A program made the position numbers and the translations under genes. From the NCBI RefSeq assembly GCF_024128855.1, contig NZ_JAMYDV010000015.1, positions 1 to 64,000 of the forward strand: DNA of 64,000 nt. Direction: 5' to 3'. This document shows positions 41,026-50,546 of this stretch, piece after piece. Source of the DNA: Rhodovulum tesquicola. GTDB lineage: Bacteria; Pseudomonadota; Alphaproteobacteria; Rhodobacterales; Rhodobacteraceae. The notes under the pieces are model-generated. The model was not told the origin of the DNA. It was given only the letters and a program-made list of their open reading frames with translations, and did no database searches. Every line of letters starts with the position of its first letter. Positions within the stretch are counted from its first letter, which is position 1.

Positions 41026-44000
41026 ATGCTGGCCGATACCTTCATCCGCCGCCCCCGCCTGGCCGGGGTGATCTCGATCGTGCTGTTCCTGGCCGGTCTC
41101 ATCGCGCTGACGCGGATGCCGGTGGAACAGTTCCCCGACATCGTGCCCCCGCAAGTGTCCGTCATCGCCGCCTATCCCGGCGCGGGGGCGGAGGTCACCG
41201 AACAGACCGTCGCCCAGGTGATCGAGGACCAGGTGATCGGGGTGGACGGCATGATCTACATGTCGTCGACATCGGGCGCGGATGGCACCTATATCCTGAA
41301 TATCAGCTTCGAGGTCGGCACCGATCCCGACATAGCCGCCGTGAACGTGCAGAACCGCGTGGCGCTGGCCGAGCCGCTCTTGCCGGCCGAGGTGAAGCAG
41401 ACCGGCGTGCGGGTGGCCAAGAAATCGTCCTCGCTGCTGATGGGTGTGGCGATCTACGCCGAGGATGACCGCGTCACCGGGGCGGACCTGACGAACTATG
41501 CCCGGATCAACCTGCTGGACCAGTTGAAACGGGTCGAGGGCGTGGGCGATGCCTCGATGTTCGGCTCCAACCAGTTCGCCATGCGCGTCGATCTGGATGT
41601 CGCCCGGCTGGCCGCGCTGAACCTGACGCCCGCCGATGTGATCGCCGCGCTGCGCAGCCAGAACGTGCAGGCGGCGATCGGGCGGGTCGGCGGCCAACCG
41701 GTGACGCGAGATCCCGGCCTGCAACTGAACATTTCCACGACAGGCCGACTTGAAAGCGCCGAGGAATTTTCCCGCATCATCCTTCGGTCGACCCCCGATG
41801 GCGGCGTCGTGCGGGTGGGCGACGTGGCCGAGGTGACGCTTGGCGAGCGCAACTCGGACGTGACCACCAGTTTCGACGGCAAGCCCGCGACGCTGATCGG
41901 CGTCTATCTCGCGCCGGGCGGCAACGCGATTGCCGCCGCCGACGGGGTCAAGGCCGCGATGGCGCGTGGCGCAGAGCGGTTCCCCGAGGGCGTGGCCTAC
42001 GCGGTGGTGTCGGACAGCTCGACCTTCGTCAAGGAAAGCATCGCCGAGGTGCAGAAGACGCTGTTCGAGGCGTTCATCCTGGTCGTGATCGTCGTGTTCC
42101 TGTTTCTCGGCTCGCTGCGCGCGACCATCGTGCCGCTGATCGCGGTGCCGGTGGCGCTGGTCGGCACCTTCGCGGTGATGCTGGCGATGGGCTTCACGCT
42201 GAACACGGTGTCGCTGCTGGCGCTGGTGCTGGCCATCGGCATCGTGGTGGATGACGCCATCGTGGTGGTCGAGGCGGTCGAGGCCAAGATGGCCGAGAAC
42301 CCGTCGATGACACCGGCCGAGGCGGCCTCGGCCGCGATGGGCGAGATCACCGGGGCCATCGTCGCGATCACGCTGGTTCTGCTGTCGGTCTTCGTGCCGG
42401 TCGCGTTCATCCCCGGCATTTCGGGGCAGTTGTTCCAGCAATTCGCGGTGGCGGTGTCGGTCTCGATGGTGATTTCCGCGATCAACGCGCTGACGCTGGC
42501 GCCGGCGCTGTGCGCCATCGTGCTGAAACCCCATCACGGGCCGAAAAAGGGCATAATGGGCCGCATCTCGGCGGGCATCGACTTTGCCCGCGACCGCTAT
42601 ACGGCCGTCGCCGGGGCCCTGGCGCGGCGCGCGGTGCTGGGGGTGGTGTTGCTGGCGGGGGCCATGGTGCTGACCGGCGGGCTGTTCCGCGCGGTGCCCA
42701 CGGGATTCCTGCCGTCCGAGGATCAGGGCTCGTTCATCGTCGAAACCCGCCTGCCCGAGGCGGCGTCGGTCAACCGCACCGAAGCCGCGCAGCGGCAGGT
42801 GGAGGAAATCCTGCTGGGCCTGCCGGGGGTGGAAAGCGTGACCTCGGTCATCGGCTTTTCCATCCTTGACGGGATCACCAAGTCGAACGCGGCTTTCGCG
42901 CTGGTCTCGATGCAGGATTTCGAGGAACGGACCACCGAGGAAACCTCGGTCTTCACCGCGATTTCCCAGGCGATGCGCCAGGCGGCGGCGATCCGCGAGG
43001 CGCAGGTGATCGCCTTCAACCTGCCGCCCATCGCGGGGCTTGGCAGCGGGTCGGGCTTCGAATTGCAACTGCTGGACATGCAGGGCCGCCCGGCCGACGA
43101 ACTGGCCGCCACCGCGCGCGGCCTTGCCTTCGCCGCGAATGGCGATCCGCGGCTTTCGGGCGTTTACACGACCTTCTCGGCCGACAGCCCGCAGCTTTTC
43201 CTCGATATCGACCGGGAACGGCTTTACGCGCTTGGCATCCCGGTTTCGGATGTCTTCGCGGCGCTGCAACCGACGCTGGGCTCGGCCTATGTCAACGACT
43301 TCAACCTGTTCGGCCGGTCCTGGCAGGTGCGGATGACCGCCGCCCCCGGCGATCGCGACGAGGTGGGCGATATCGCGCGCATCCATGTCCGCTCGGCCAG
43401 CGGCGAGATGGTGCCGGTGGGCGCCTTTGCCAGCGCCGATTACACGGTCGGGCCGATGTCGCTGCAACGCTACAACAACCAGCGCGCCACCAAGATCAGC
43501 GGCGAGCCCGCGCCGGGCGTGGCCTCGGGCGAGGCGCTGGCCGCCATGGAAGAGGTCGCCGCGGCCAACCTGCCGCCCGGTTTCGATGTCGAATGGACGG
43601 GCACCGCCCTGCAGGAAAAACAGGCGGCCGGGCAGACCACGGCGATCCTCGCACTCGCCGTGCTGTTCGCCTATCTGTTCCTCGTCGCGCTTTACGAAAG
43701 CTGGACGATCCCGGTGCCGGTGCTTCTGTCGGTCACCTTCGGCGTGGCGGGCGCGATGCTGGCGCTGTTGCTGACCGGGCTGCCCTTCAACATCTATGCG
43801 CAGATCGGATTGGTGGTGCTGCTGGCGCTGGCGGCGAAGAACGCGATCCTGATCGTGGAATTCGCCAAGGCGCGGCGCGAGGCGGGCGTGGGCATCGTGG
43901 AGGCCGCCATCGCGGGCGCCCATGCGCGGTTCCGCGCGGTGATGATGACCAGCTTTGCCTTCATCGCGGGGCTCATCCCGCTGGTCACCGCCGAGGGCGC

Positions 44001-44142
44001 CTCGATGCTGTCGCGGCGCGCGGTGGGCACTGGCGTCGCGGGCGGCATGCTGGCCGCCGCGCTGGTGGGCATCTTCGTGATCCCCGCGCTTTACGTTGCC
44101 TTCCAGACGCTGCGCGAAAGGGTGAAACGCAAGGCGGCCTGA
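41026..44142 (+). CDS. RND efflux pump inner-membrane transporter (HAE1/AcrB family)
   Basis: 1038 residues, usual size for AcrB-type pumps. N-terminal [41 protein letters not shown] is characteristic. The proton-relay region in the fourth membrane helix reads [22 protein letters not shown], with the paired Asp residues. Later motifs are [14 protein letters not shown] and [54 protein letters not shown]. It exports hydrophobic or amphipathic compounds with the adaptor encoded upstream. It converges with the PLA2-like gene, 15 bp apart. Confidence 0.93.
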   Translation: MLADTFIRRPRLAGVISIVLFLAGLIALTRMPVEQFPDIVPPQVSVIAAYPGAGAEVTEQTVAQVIEDQVIGVDGMIYMSSTSGADGTYILNISFEVGTDPDIAAVNVQNRVALAEPLLPAEVKQTGVRVAKKSSSLLMGVAIYAEDDRVTGADLTNYARINLLDQLKRVEGVGDASMFGSNQFAMRVDLDVARLAALNLTPADVIAALRSQNVQAAIGRVGGQPVTRDPGLQLNISTTGRLESAEEFSRIILRSTPDGGVVRVGDVAEVTLGERNSDVTTSFDGKPATLIGVYLAPGGNAIAAADGVKAAMARGAERFPEGVAYAVVSDSSTFVKESIAEVQKTLFEAFILVVIVVFLFLGSLRATIVPLIAVPVALVGTFAVMLAMGFTLNTVSLLALVLAIGIVVDDAIVVVEAVEAKMAENPSMTPAEAASAAMGEITGAIVAITLVLLSVFVPVAFIPGISGQLFQQFAVAVSVSMVISAINALTLAPALCAIVLKPHHGPKKGIMGRISAGIDFARDRYTAVAGALARRAVLGVVLLAGAMVLTGGLFRAVPTGFLPSEDQGSFIVETRLPEAASVNRTEAAQRQVEEILLGLPGVESVTSVIGFSILDGITKSNAAFALVSMQDFEERTTEETSVFTAISQAMRQAAAIREAQVIAFNLPPIAGLGSGSGFELQLLDMQGRPADELAATARGLAFAANGDPRLSGVYTTFSADSPQLFLDIDRERLYALGIPVSDVFAALQPTLGSAYVNDFNLFGRSWQVRMTAAPGDRDEVGDIARIHVRSASGEMVPVGAFASADYTVGPMSLQRYNNQRATKISGEPAPGVASGEALAAMEEVAAANLPPGFDVEWTGTALQEKQAAGQTTAILALAVLFAYLFLVALYESWTIPVPVLLSVTFGVAGAMLALLLTGLPFNIYAQIGLVVLLALAAKNAILIVEFAKARREAGVGIVEAAIAGAHARFRAVMMTSFAFIAGLIPLVTAEGASMLSRRAVGTGVAGGMLAAALVGIFVIPALYVAFQTLRERVKRKAA

Positions 44143-44157
44143 CCCGGCGGCCTGGCC

Positions 44158-44736
44158 TCACTCGCCCAGCAGGCAGCCCGGATAGCCATAGCCCCAGCGC
44201 CAGGGCAGCCCGCTGCAAGGGCCGCCCCCCAGCCGCACGGCGTCGAACATCGCGCCTGCGATCAGCGCATAGGCCGCGGCGACCTGCCCCTCGGTCAGAT
44301 CGTAGGTGGCGGACAGGTGCGCCGTCCGGTCCGCGCCGGTCTCCAGCACGCAGGCCCGCAGCGCCTCGTCCGCCGACAGCCGCGCACGAAAGCTGTCCTC
44401 GGGCGTGCGCGCGTCGCCTGCTCCGTGATAGGCGCGGTCATGGGCGATGCAGCAGGCTTCCCAGGGAGGGCGATCCTCATGGGTCCGGCCGAAGGACGGC
44501 AGCAGGTCGGCAAGCACGTCCCAGGCCGCCGACAGCCCGCCGCTGCACCCATCGGTCGTGAAGGCGTCGGGCCGGTGGCCGGCCTGCGCCATCACCGCGA
44601 TCAGGCGCCGATGCGCGGCCATCTCGACCGACAGCCGCAGCGCGAAGGGTTCGCCCGGGACCGGCTCGCCCCAGCCGCCCGAAGGCAGGCCAAGGCCCGC
44701 CGCCAGGGCAAGCATCAGCCCCGCGCGCCTAGGCAT
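44158..44736 (-). CDS. secreted protein with phospholipase A2-like CCxxHD motif
   Basis: 192 residues with a signal peptide (MPRRAGLMLALAAGLGLPSGGWGE). The centre contains TDGCSGGLSAAWDVL and WEACCIAHDRAYHGAGDA. The CC-x-x-H-D block is the catalytic pattern of phospholipases A2 (His-Asp), and DGCSGG could be the calcium loop; the Cys normally found three residues after His is Ala here. Six or more Cys residues suggest disulfides. It overlaps the end of the upstream glycerophosphodiesterase gene by 8 bp, which fits phospholipid breakdown. The enzyme call is tentative. Confidence 0.5.
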   Translation of the reverse strand: MPRRAGLMLALAAGLGLPSGGWGEPVPGEPFALRLSVEMAAHRRLIAVMAQAGHRPDAFTTDGCSGGLSAAWDVLADLLPSFGRTHEDRPPWEACCIAHDRAYHGAGDARTPEDSFRARLSADEALRACVLETGADRTAHLSATYDLTEGQVAAAYALIAGAMFDAVRLGGGPCSGLPWRWGYGYPGCLLGE

Positions 44737-46582
44737 CCTCTTCCTCGGCCACCAGGTCGAAACTGTCCGGCTGGACCCGGTCGCTCAGCCAGAGCAGCAG
44801 CCGTTCCGCGGTGGACAGCCGGTTGCGCGCCTCCATCACCTGCCGGGCCAGCGCGGGCTCGTTGGTGATCAGGCCATCCACACCCATCGAAATCATGCGC
44901 ACCATCGTCACCGGGTCATCGACCGTCCAGACATAGACCTTCCGGCCCTGGGCATGGGCGCGCCGGACCAGCCCGACCGACACCTGCCCGGTATTGACCG
45001 CGAGGAAATCCGCGTCGAGCGTCGAGAGATCGCCCAACGCGGTGGCCGCCAGGATCCCGTGGGGCCAGTCGGGGCGCAAAGCGTGCATCTTGCGCACGCC
45101 CGGGATCTTCAGCGACATGACCCCCACCTGGTCGGCCATGCCGGTCGCCTCGACGATCCCGGCCACGCGGGATTCCAGCGCCACGTCATGGCCGTAATAT
45201 TTCAGTTCGATCAGGACCTTGCCCCGGCCCTTCGCGGCCTCCAGCACGGCGCGCAGGGTCGGCGTGCGCTGATCCGCATAGGCGGGGTCGAACCAGCTGC
45301 CGATGTCGATTTCCGCCAGATCCGCCATCGTGGCGTTCCAGACCTTCAGATCGACGCCCGCAAGCTTCATGAAATCGCTGTCATGGGCGATGACGACCTC
45401 GCCGTCGGCGGTTTCCTGAACGTCGATCTCGACCCAGTCGGCGCGATCCTCCAGCGCCTTCTCGACCGAGGCCAGCGTGTTCTCGGGCCGCGCCCCGGCC
45501 GCGCCGCGATGGGCGATGATCTCGACCTGCCGCTCGGCGCCGACACGCTCCAGCACCGCGCCGCCGAAGGCCAGCCCGACGACGACCAACAGCGCCGCGC
45601 CCCCCAGCAGCACGGGCAGCGCCAGAATGCGGCGGGCCGGGGCGGCCACGGGGGCGGCGGGTTCGGGCGCATGCCCCGTCGCGTCGCGGTAAAGCCGGTC
45701 GAGCGGCGCGGCCAGCGCCCCGTTGGCAAGCGCCGAGACCACGGCATTCGCCAGCCCCCAGAGCAGCAGCAGGACGAGCGTGACGATCACCACCAGCCGC
45801 AGGTTCGCCCCGAAAAGGTCCTGCATCCCCCCGATCAGCAGGCCGACCGCCCCGGCCACCAGCGCCGCCAGCAGGCTGCGCAGGGCCGCCCAGAGGACGA
45901 TCCGCCCCACCACGCCCGGCCGCCGCCCGCGCAGGCGCTCTGCGCTCTCGGCAAAGCTCTGGCGCGGCCCGAGGCCCCCGAACAGGATCAGATGAAGGGA
46001 TATCGCCCAGCCCGACAGCCGCGCCACCAGCACCCCGGCCAGACCCACGGCCAGCACGGCCCCGATCCCGACGGCGGCCATGAAGGCGGGCGGGCGGTAG
46101 GTCAGGTAATAATTGATGTCGTAGCGCCCCAGCGCCAGCCAGGCCACCACCCCGCCCACGGCCAGAAACGGCGCCGCGATCAGCAGGATGCGCAGCACCA
46201 GCCGCAGGGCGAAGGCGAACAGCCGGGCAAAGCGGCCGACCACCAGCGCCAGCCCCGCCAGCACCGCCCGCACGCCCCGCCGCTCGCCCCGGCGCAGGGT
46301 TTCGGTCATCATCGCAATGTCGAGGTCGCCGGCGACGATGGACAGGCCCACCAGCGCCAGCCCCCCGGCAAGGCCCGCCGGCGTGAGCAGGAAGCGCGCG
46401 ATGTCCTGGTCGGTGACCGCGCCTTGCCCCGAGGTCGCAAGCGCGGCGGCCAGCATCAGGCCTGAGGCGGGCACGATCACCGCCGCGGCCAGCAGGCGCA
46501 CCGCCAGATGGATCAGCAGGAACGGCCCGATATGGTCCAGCGCGGTGCGGTAACCGGCGACGACATCGCGGGGCGCATTCAC
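44729..46582 (-). CDS. membrane-anchored glycerophosphodiester phosphodiesterase
   Basis: 617 residues. The first 350 or so residues form a multi-helix membrane domain (as in the glycerophosphodiesterase membrane-domain family). The C-terminal GDPD TIM barrel starts VEIIAHRGAAGARPENTLASVEKALEDRADWVEIDVQETADGEVVIAHDSDFMKLAG, with the catalytic HRG...ENT, EIDVQ and HD residues, and continues through LIELKYYGHD and VYVWTVDDPVTMVRMISMGVDGLITNEP. It would cleave glycerophosphodiesters to glycerol 3-phosphate and alcohol outside the cytoplasm. The PLA2-like gene follows with an 8-bp overlap. Confidence 0.88.
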   Translation of the reverse strand: MNAPRDVVAGYRTALDHIGPFLLIHLAVRLLAAAVIVPASGLMLAAALATSGQGAVTDQDIARFLLTPAGLAGGLALVGLSIVAGDLDIAMMTETLRRGERRGVRAVLAGLALVVGRFARLFAFALRLVLRILLIAAPFLAVGGVVAWLALGRYDINYYLTYRPPAFMAAVGIGAVLAVGLAGVLVARLSGWAISLHLILFGGLGPRQSFAESAERLRGRRPGVVGRIVLWAALRSLLAALVAGAVGLLIGGMQDLFGANLRLVVIVTLVLLLLWGLANAVVSALANGALAAPLDRLYRDATGHAPEPAAPVAAPARRILALPVLLGGAALLVVVGLAFGGAVLERVGAERQVEIIAHRGAAGARPENTLASVEKALEDRADWVEIDVQETADGEVVIAHDSDFMKLAGVDLKVWNATMADLAEIDIGSWFDPAYADQRTPTLRAVLEAAKGRGKVLIELKYYGHDVALESRVAGIVEATGMADQVGVMSLKIPGVRKMHALRPDWPHGILAATALGDLSTLDADFLAVNTGQVSVGLVRRAHAQGRKVYVWTVDDPVTMVRMISMGVDGLITNEPALARQVMEARNRLSTAERLLLWLSDRVQPDSFDLVAEEEDA

Positions 46583-46643
46583 GGCGTTCCCCCCGGGCCG
46601 GGCGGGCAGCGGCTTTCCCGCGCAACGCCTTGCCGCCGCGCGA

Positions 46644-47177
46644 TCATGTGCCGCCGCGACCGGGGCCGCGGCCGCGCACGAAGAGCGCGAAGGACAGGAT
46701 CATCACGCCGCTCGACACCAGTTCGACCGCCAGCAGCACGCCCAGAAGAACGGCCGCGGATTGCGGGAAATTCGAAAGCACCATCAGCGCCAGAACGACC
46801 GAAACCGCCCCGGAAATCATGGTCGGCCAGAAAAACGACGTCCCCCGCATCGTCAGCCCGAGCAACAGCTTCGCCGCGCCGTTGATCAGGAACAGGATCG
46901 CCACCAGAACGGTCAGCGTCAGAACGCCCGCCAGCGGGTTCGCCAGCAGGGAAACCCCGAGCCAGAGATAGGCGAGCGCGAGAACGACGTTCAGGATACG
47001 CGCGGTCCAGCCCGCGGTCCGCACGGCCCCAAGCAGTTGCGCGATGCCGCCTAGGACAAAGAGCCAGGCGGCGATCTGTTCGGCGGTCAGGGTCGCGGCA
47101 AGCGGGTTGAACAGGGCGAACAGGCCGCCAAGGATGAAGACTGTCCCGATCAGGACCCAGAACCACCAGGAACCCAT
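46644..47177 (-). CDS. HdeD-like (DUF308) membrane protein
   Basis: 177 residues with six hydrophobic segments, a typical DUF308 composition: GTVFILGGLFALFNPLAATLTAEQIAAWLFVLGGIAQLLGAV and LLANPLAGVLTLTVLVAILFLINGAAKLLLGL. Family members such as HdeD are linked to acid resistance in E. coli, otherwise of unknown function. Ends with RGRGPGRGGT. It lies 61 bp upstream of the glycerophosphodiesterase gene on the same strand and may be co-transcribed. Confidence 0.8.
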   Translation of the reverse strand: MGSWWFWVLIGTVFILGGLFALFNPLAATLTAEQIAAWLFVLGGIAQLLGAVRTAGWTARILNVVLALAYLWLGVSLLANPLAGVLTLTVLVAILFLINGAAKLLLGLTMRGTSFFWPTMISGAVSVVLALMVLSNFPQSAAVLLGVLLAVELVSSGVMILSFALFVRGRGPGRGGT

Positions 47178-47587
47178 CCGCCACCCTCAACTGCGCGGAC
47201 AGCAGCGCACTGCCCATCAATTGTCCGGTTTCCGTCATGCGGGCTGTTGCCGCATGACAGGGTCCGACGTTTCACCCGAATCGGATTTCTGTCAATCGAG
47301 GCGATGACCTCTGCGGTCTGCCCGTCCACGAAACCGGCAAAGGGGCGGAATGCCGGGCTTTGGCCGACAACGCGACGATGGCGGGCTTGCCGCGCCGGGC
47401 GTTCTTCGGGGCGCGTCCCGGCGTCCTCGGCATCCGGCCGCAGCCCGTCCACCGGAAACGGAATTGCCTCGGCTGCGTCACTGGGGCAGGGTCGCGCTGA
47501 TCCTGCGGCGAAGGGAAGATCCATGGCGAGCACGACATCCATCAGGCCCGGCGCCCCGCTCGGGGCCGGTTCCGAACGAGTCGCATC
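47178..47587. other. divergent intergenic region, no gene seen
   Basis: 410 bp between the DUF308 gene and the epimerase gene. It includes a perfect 9-bp stem-loop (GTCATGCGG-GCTGTTG-CCGCATGAC, 47234-47258). Open frames here show no family resemblance or ribosome-binding site. Promoters for both neighbours should lie in it, but none is clear. Confidence 0.5.
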
Positions 47588-48595
47588 GTGACCAGACGCG
47601 CCTTCATCACCGGCACGGCGGGGTTCATCGGGTTTCACCTTGCGGAACTGCTGTTGCAGGAGGGATGGCAGGTCGCGGGCTATGACGGCATGACCTCCTA
47701 TTACGACCTCCGGCTCAAGGAACGGCGCCATGCCATCCTTTGCCAGCACGCGGGGTTCCGGGCGACCGAGGCGATGCTGGAGGACGAGGCGGCGCTGGCA
47801 GCCGCGGTGGAGAGCGCCGCGCCGGATGTCATCGTGCATCTGGCCGCGCAGGCGGGCGTGCGCTACAGCCTCGAAAACCCGCGGGCCTATATCGACGCCA
47901 ATATCGTCGGCACCTTCAACGTGATGGAAGCCGCAAGGCGGGCCGGGGTCGCCCATCTGCTGATGGCCTCGACCTCGTCGGTCTATGGCGCCAACACCGA
48001 GATGCCCTTTGCCGAGAGCCAGAAGGCCGACACCCCGCTGACGATCTATGCCGCCACCAAGAAGGCGACCGAGGCGATGGGCCATTCCTGGGCGCATATC
48101 CACGGCATCCCCATCACGATGTTCCGCTTCTTCACCGTCTACGGGCCATGGGGGCGGCCCGACATGGCGCCGATCAGGTTCGCGAAGGGCATCGCCGAGG
48201 GCAAGCCCATCGACATCTACAACAATGGCGAGATGTGGCGCGACTTCACCTATGTCAGCGACCTTGTGCGGGCGATCCGGCTGTTGATCGACGCGGTGCC
48301 CGGCGGGCCCGAAACGGCGGTCGAGGGCGACAGCCTCAGCCCCGTGGCGCCGTTCCGCGTGGTCAATATCGGCAATTCGACAAGCGTGCGCCTGCTGGAT
48401 TTCATCGAGGCGATCGAGCAGGAACTGGGCGCAAGGGCGATCCGCAACTACATGGGCATGCAGACCGGCGATGTCCCGGCGACCTGGGCGGATGCGGGGC
48501 TTTTGCAGCGGCTGACCGGCTACCGCCCCGAAACCGGCTTTCGCGAGGGCGTCGCGCGGTTCATCGCGTGGTATCGCGACTATTATGCCGCATGA
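47588..48595 (+). CDS. NAD-dependent nucleotide-sugar epimerase (UDP-glucuronate 4-epimerase-like)
   Basis: 335 residues from a GTG. Extended SDR fold: NAD site TGTAGFIGFHLAELLL (GxxGxxG), VIVHLAAQAGVRYSLENPRAYIDANIVGTFNVMEAARR, catalytic SSVYGANTEMPF and YAATKKATE (YxxxK). AQAGVRYSLENP and VYGPWGRPDMAPIRFAKGI are typical of UDP-glucuronate 4-epimerases making UDP-galacturonate. It supplies sugar for surface polysaccharide. The Kef-type gene converges from the other side. Confidence 0.88.
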   Translation: MTRRAFITGTAGFIGFHLAELLLQEGWQVAGYDGMTSYYDLRLKERRHAILCQHAGFRATEAMLEDEAALAAAVESAAPDVIVHLAAQAGVRYSLENPRAYIDANIVGTFNVMEAARRAGVAHLLMASTSSVYGANTEMPFAESQKADTPLTIYAATKKATEAMGHSWAHIHGIPITMFRFFTVYGPWGRPDMAPIRFAKGIAEGKPIDIYNNGEMWRDFTYVSDLVRAIRLLIDAVPGGPETAVEGDSLSPVAPFRVVNIGNSTSVRLLDFIEAIEQELGARAIRNYMGMQTGDVPATWADAGLLQRLTGYRPETGFREGVARFIAWYRDYYAA

Positions 48596-48799
48596 GTTTC
48601 CGCCGCGCGCCCGGGGGGGAGGTTCTGCCCCTCCACGCGCCGGATCCGCACCCGTGCCGGGTCCGCTTGTCCATCCCGCCCTTGCTCCTTCCGGCCCGGA
48701 ACAGAAGGACCGATAACAGACATTATGTGATGTGGTGCCCGGCTTCCGCGAAGGCGCTGCCGGTCATCCCGGGCACGGGCGGCACGGGTCCTTGTGCCC

Positions 48800-50347
48800 T
48801 CAGCCCCTGTTCATCGCGTTCAGGGTCTGTTCGGCAAGGCTGATCCCGGCCTGGTTCATGGTCAGATGGGTATAATCCGCGCCGGCATCGCGGATCTGTT
48901 CCTGGTGCGATTCATGCAGGGCGTGCGACACGATCGGCCCGGTGAAGCCGCGCGCGCGCAGCGAGCGGGCGGCGATCAGCTTGGCCTCGAGATCGTCCAT
49001 CGCGAGGATGGCGGCCCGGATCTGTCCCAGGTCGCAACTGCGCCAGAAATTGCTGTCCTCGGCATCGGCGAATAACACGTTGCGCCCGGCCTCCTGGTGG
49101 GCCTTGGCCTTGTAGGTGTCGGAATCGAGACCCAGCGGCCGGAAGCCCTGGTCGGCCATGACGCGGTAGGCGGCGCTGCCGGTGCGGCCCATGCCGAAGA
49201 TCAGCACATCGGCATCGCCCATCTTCTTGGGCTGTTCGTCGGGGTGGATGGTGTTTCGCTGATAGATGCGCAGCCGATGTTCGCACCGCTCGTAGAGCGG
49301 ATGCGCGAAACGGTTGAGCGGGGCCGCGATCACGAAGGAGATCGACACCGCGATGGCCAGCGGCACCAGATATTCGGGCAGCACGCCCGCCGCCACGATC
49401 AGCCCGAATTCGGAATAGGCGGTCAGGCTGAGCGCGGTCAGGAAGGCGCTGCGTGGTGTAAGCTTGAACGCGATCATGAGCGCGAAGAACAGCACCCCCT
49501 TGAGCGCGAGCGCGACGCCCGCCACCAGCGCGAACATCATCGCGCCCCAGTCCGGCAGGCCGGTCAGGCCGATCTGGAGGAAGAAGCCGACAAGGAAGAT
49601 CTCCTTGAGCGACCAGAGCGCCTCGCCCAGTTCCTTGGCGCGGGAATGGGTGGACAGAAGCACCCCCATCACCAGCGCGCCGATCTCGGAGGACAGGCCC
49701 ATCGCCTCGAACCCCATGCCGCCGATCACCAGCGACAGAAGCATCCCCATCAGCACCAGCAGTTCGTCATGCCCCGCGAAATCCAGCAGCCAGTGCAGCA
49801 CCGGACGCAGCAGCGGCACGGCAAAGACCAGCAGCGCCCAGATATTGGGCGTCTGGCCCGACCAGATGGCCAGCACAGCCAGCGCGATGATGTCCTGCAC
49901 GATCAGGATGCCGATGGCGGTGCGGCCGTGAAAGGCGCCCAGTTCACGCTTGGTTTCCAGAAGCTTGGCGGCCAGCACGGTCGAGGAGAACGACAGCGCG
50001 ATCGCCAGCAGCAGCGCGGTGTTCCAGTCGAGCGGCGTGAACAGCATGATCCCCGGCACGAAGACGGCGACGGAGATGGCGAAATGCAGCAGCGCGCCGC
50101 CCACCACCTGCGGCTGGGCGATCTGTTCGAGCTTGAGCTTGAGCCCGACGGTAAAGAGCAGCATCAGCACGCCGAGATGCGCGACATGATGCAGGGTTTC
50201 GCCGGTATATTCGGGCAGGCCGAGCGTCGGTCCGAAGATGTTGATGGCAAAGCCCGCGGCAAGGAAGCCCACCAGCGGCGGCAGGCCGACCTGCCGCACG
50301 AGCAGTCCGAAGAAAAAGGCGAAGCTGATGGTGATGACTTCGAACAC
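48800..50347 (-). CDS. CPA2 cation:proton antiporter with TrkA-N domain (KefB-like)
   Basis: 515 residues from a GTG, with AGGA 8-10 bases upstream; a longer opening to 50419 adds no family similarity. About twelve membrane segments include the CPA2 core (GLPEYTGETLHHVAHLGVLMLLFTVGLKLKLEQI, LSFSSTVLAAKLLETKRELGAFHGRTAIGILIVQDIIALAVLA). From about residue 385, VLIFGMGRTGSAAYRVMADQGFRPLGLDSDTYKAKAHQEAGRNVLFADAEDSNFW is a Rossmann TrkA-N (RCK) domain that gates the channel by nucleotide or glutathione adducts in Kef proteins. Likely potassium/proton exchange. Confidence 0.88.
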   Translation of the reverse strand: MFEVITISFAFFFGLLVRQVGLPPLVGFLAAGFAINIFGPTLGLPEYTGETLHHVAHLGVLMLLFTVGLKLKLEQIAQPQVVGGALLHFAISVAVFVPGIMLFTPLDWNTALLLAIALSFSSTVLAAKLLETKRELGAFHGRTAIGILIVQDIIALAVLAIWSGQTPNIWALLVFAVPLLRPVLHWLLDFAGHDELLVLMGMLLSLVIGGMGFEAMGLSSEIGALVMGVLLSTHSRAKELGEALWSLKEIFLVGFFLQIGLTGLPDWGAMMFALVAGVALALKGVLFFALMIAFKLTPRSAFLTALSLTAYSEFGLIVAAGVLPEYLVPLAIAVSISFVIAAPLNRFAHPLYERCEHRLRIYQRNTIHPDEQPKKMGDADVLIFGMGRTGSAAYRVMADQGFRPLGLDSDTYKAKAHQEAGRNVLFADAEDSNFWRSCDLGQIRAAILAMDDLEAKLIAARSLRARGFTGPIVSHALHESHQEQIRDAGADYTHLTMNQAGISLAEQTLNAMNRG

Positions 50348-50546
50348 CGCGTCCTGTTCCTTTTGCCATGTGCCTGCGGACGGTTTCGCCGGGCAGCGCA
50401 TGGCGGGACATGACCCCAAAGCGTGCTCCGGGGCAAACGGGAATTGTCGTCTTGTTGCCGCGAATCCGGGTCGGTGGCCAGCCTGATGACGGGGTTTCGG
50501 GCGCCTTCCGTTTGCCGCGGACCTTCGGCATCGGCGCCGCGGCGGG

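Noticed and set aside
39880-43923. A 1347-codon open frame antisense to the RND efflux genes
   Set aside because: Same reason: composition of an antisense shadow, while the plus strand encodes clear adaptor and pump proteins.
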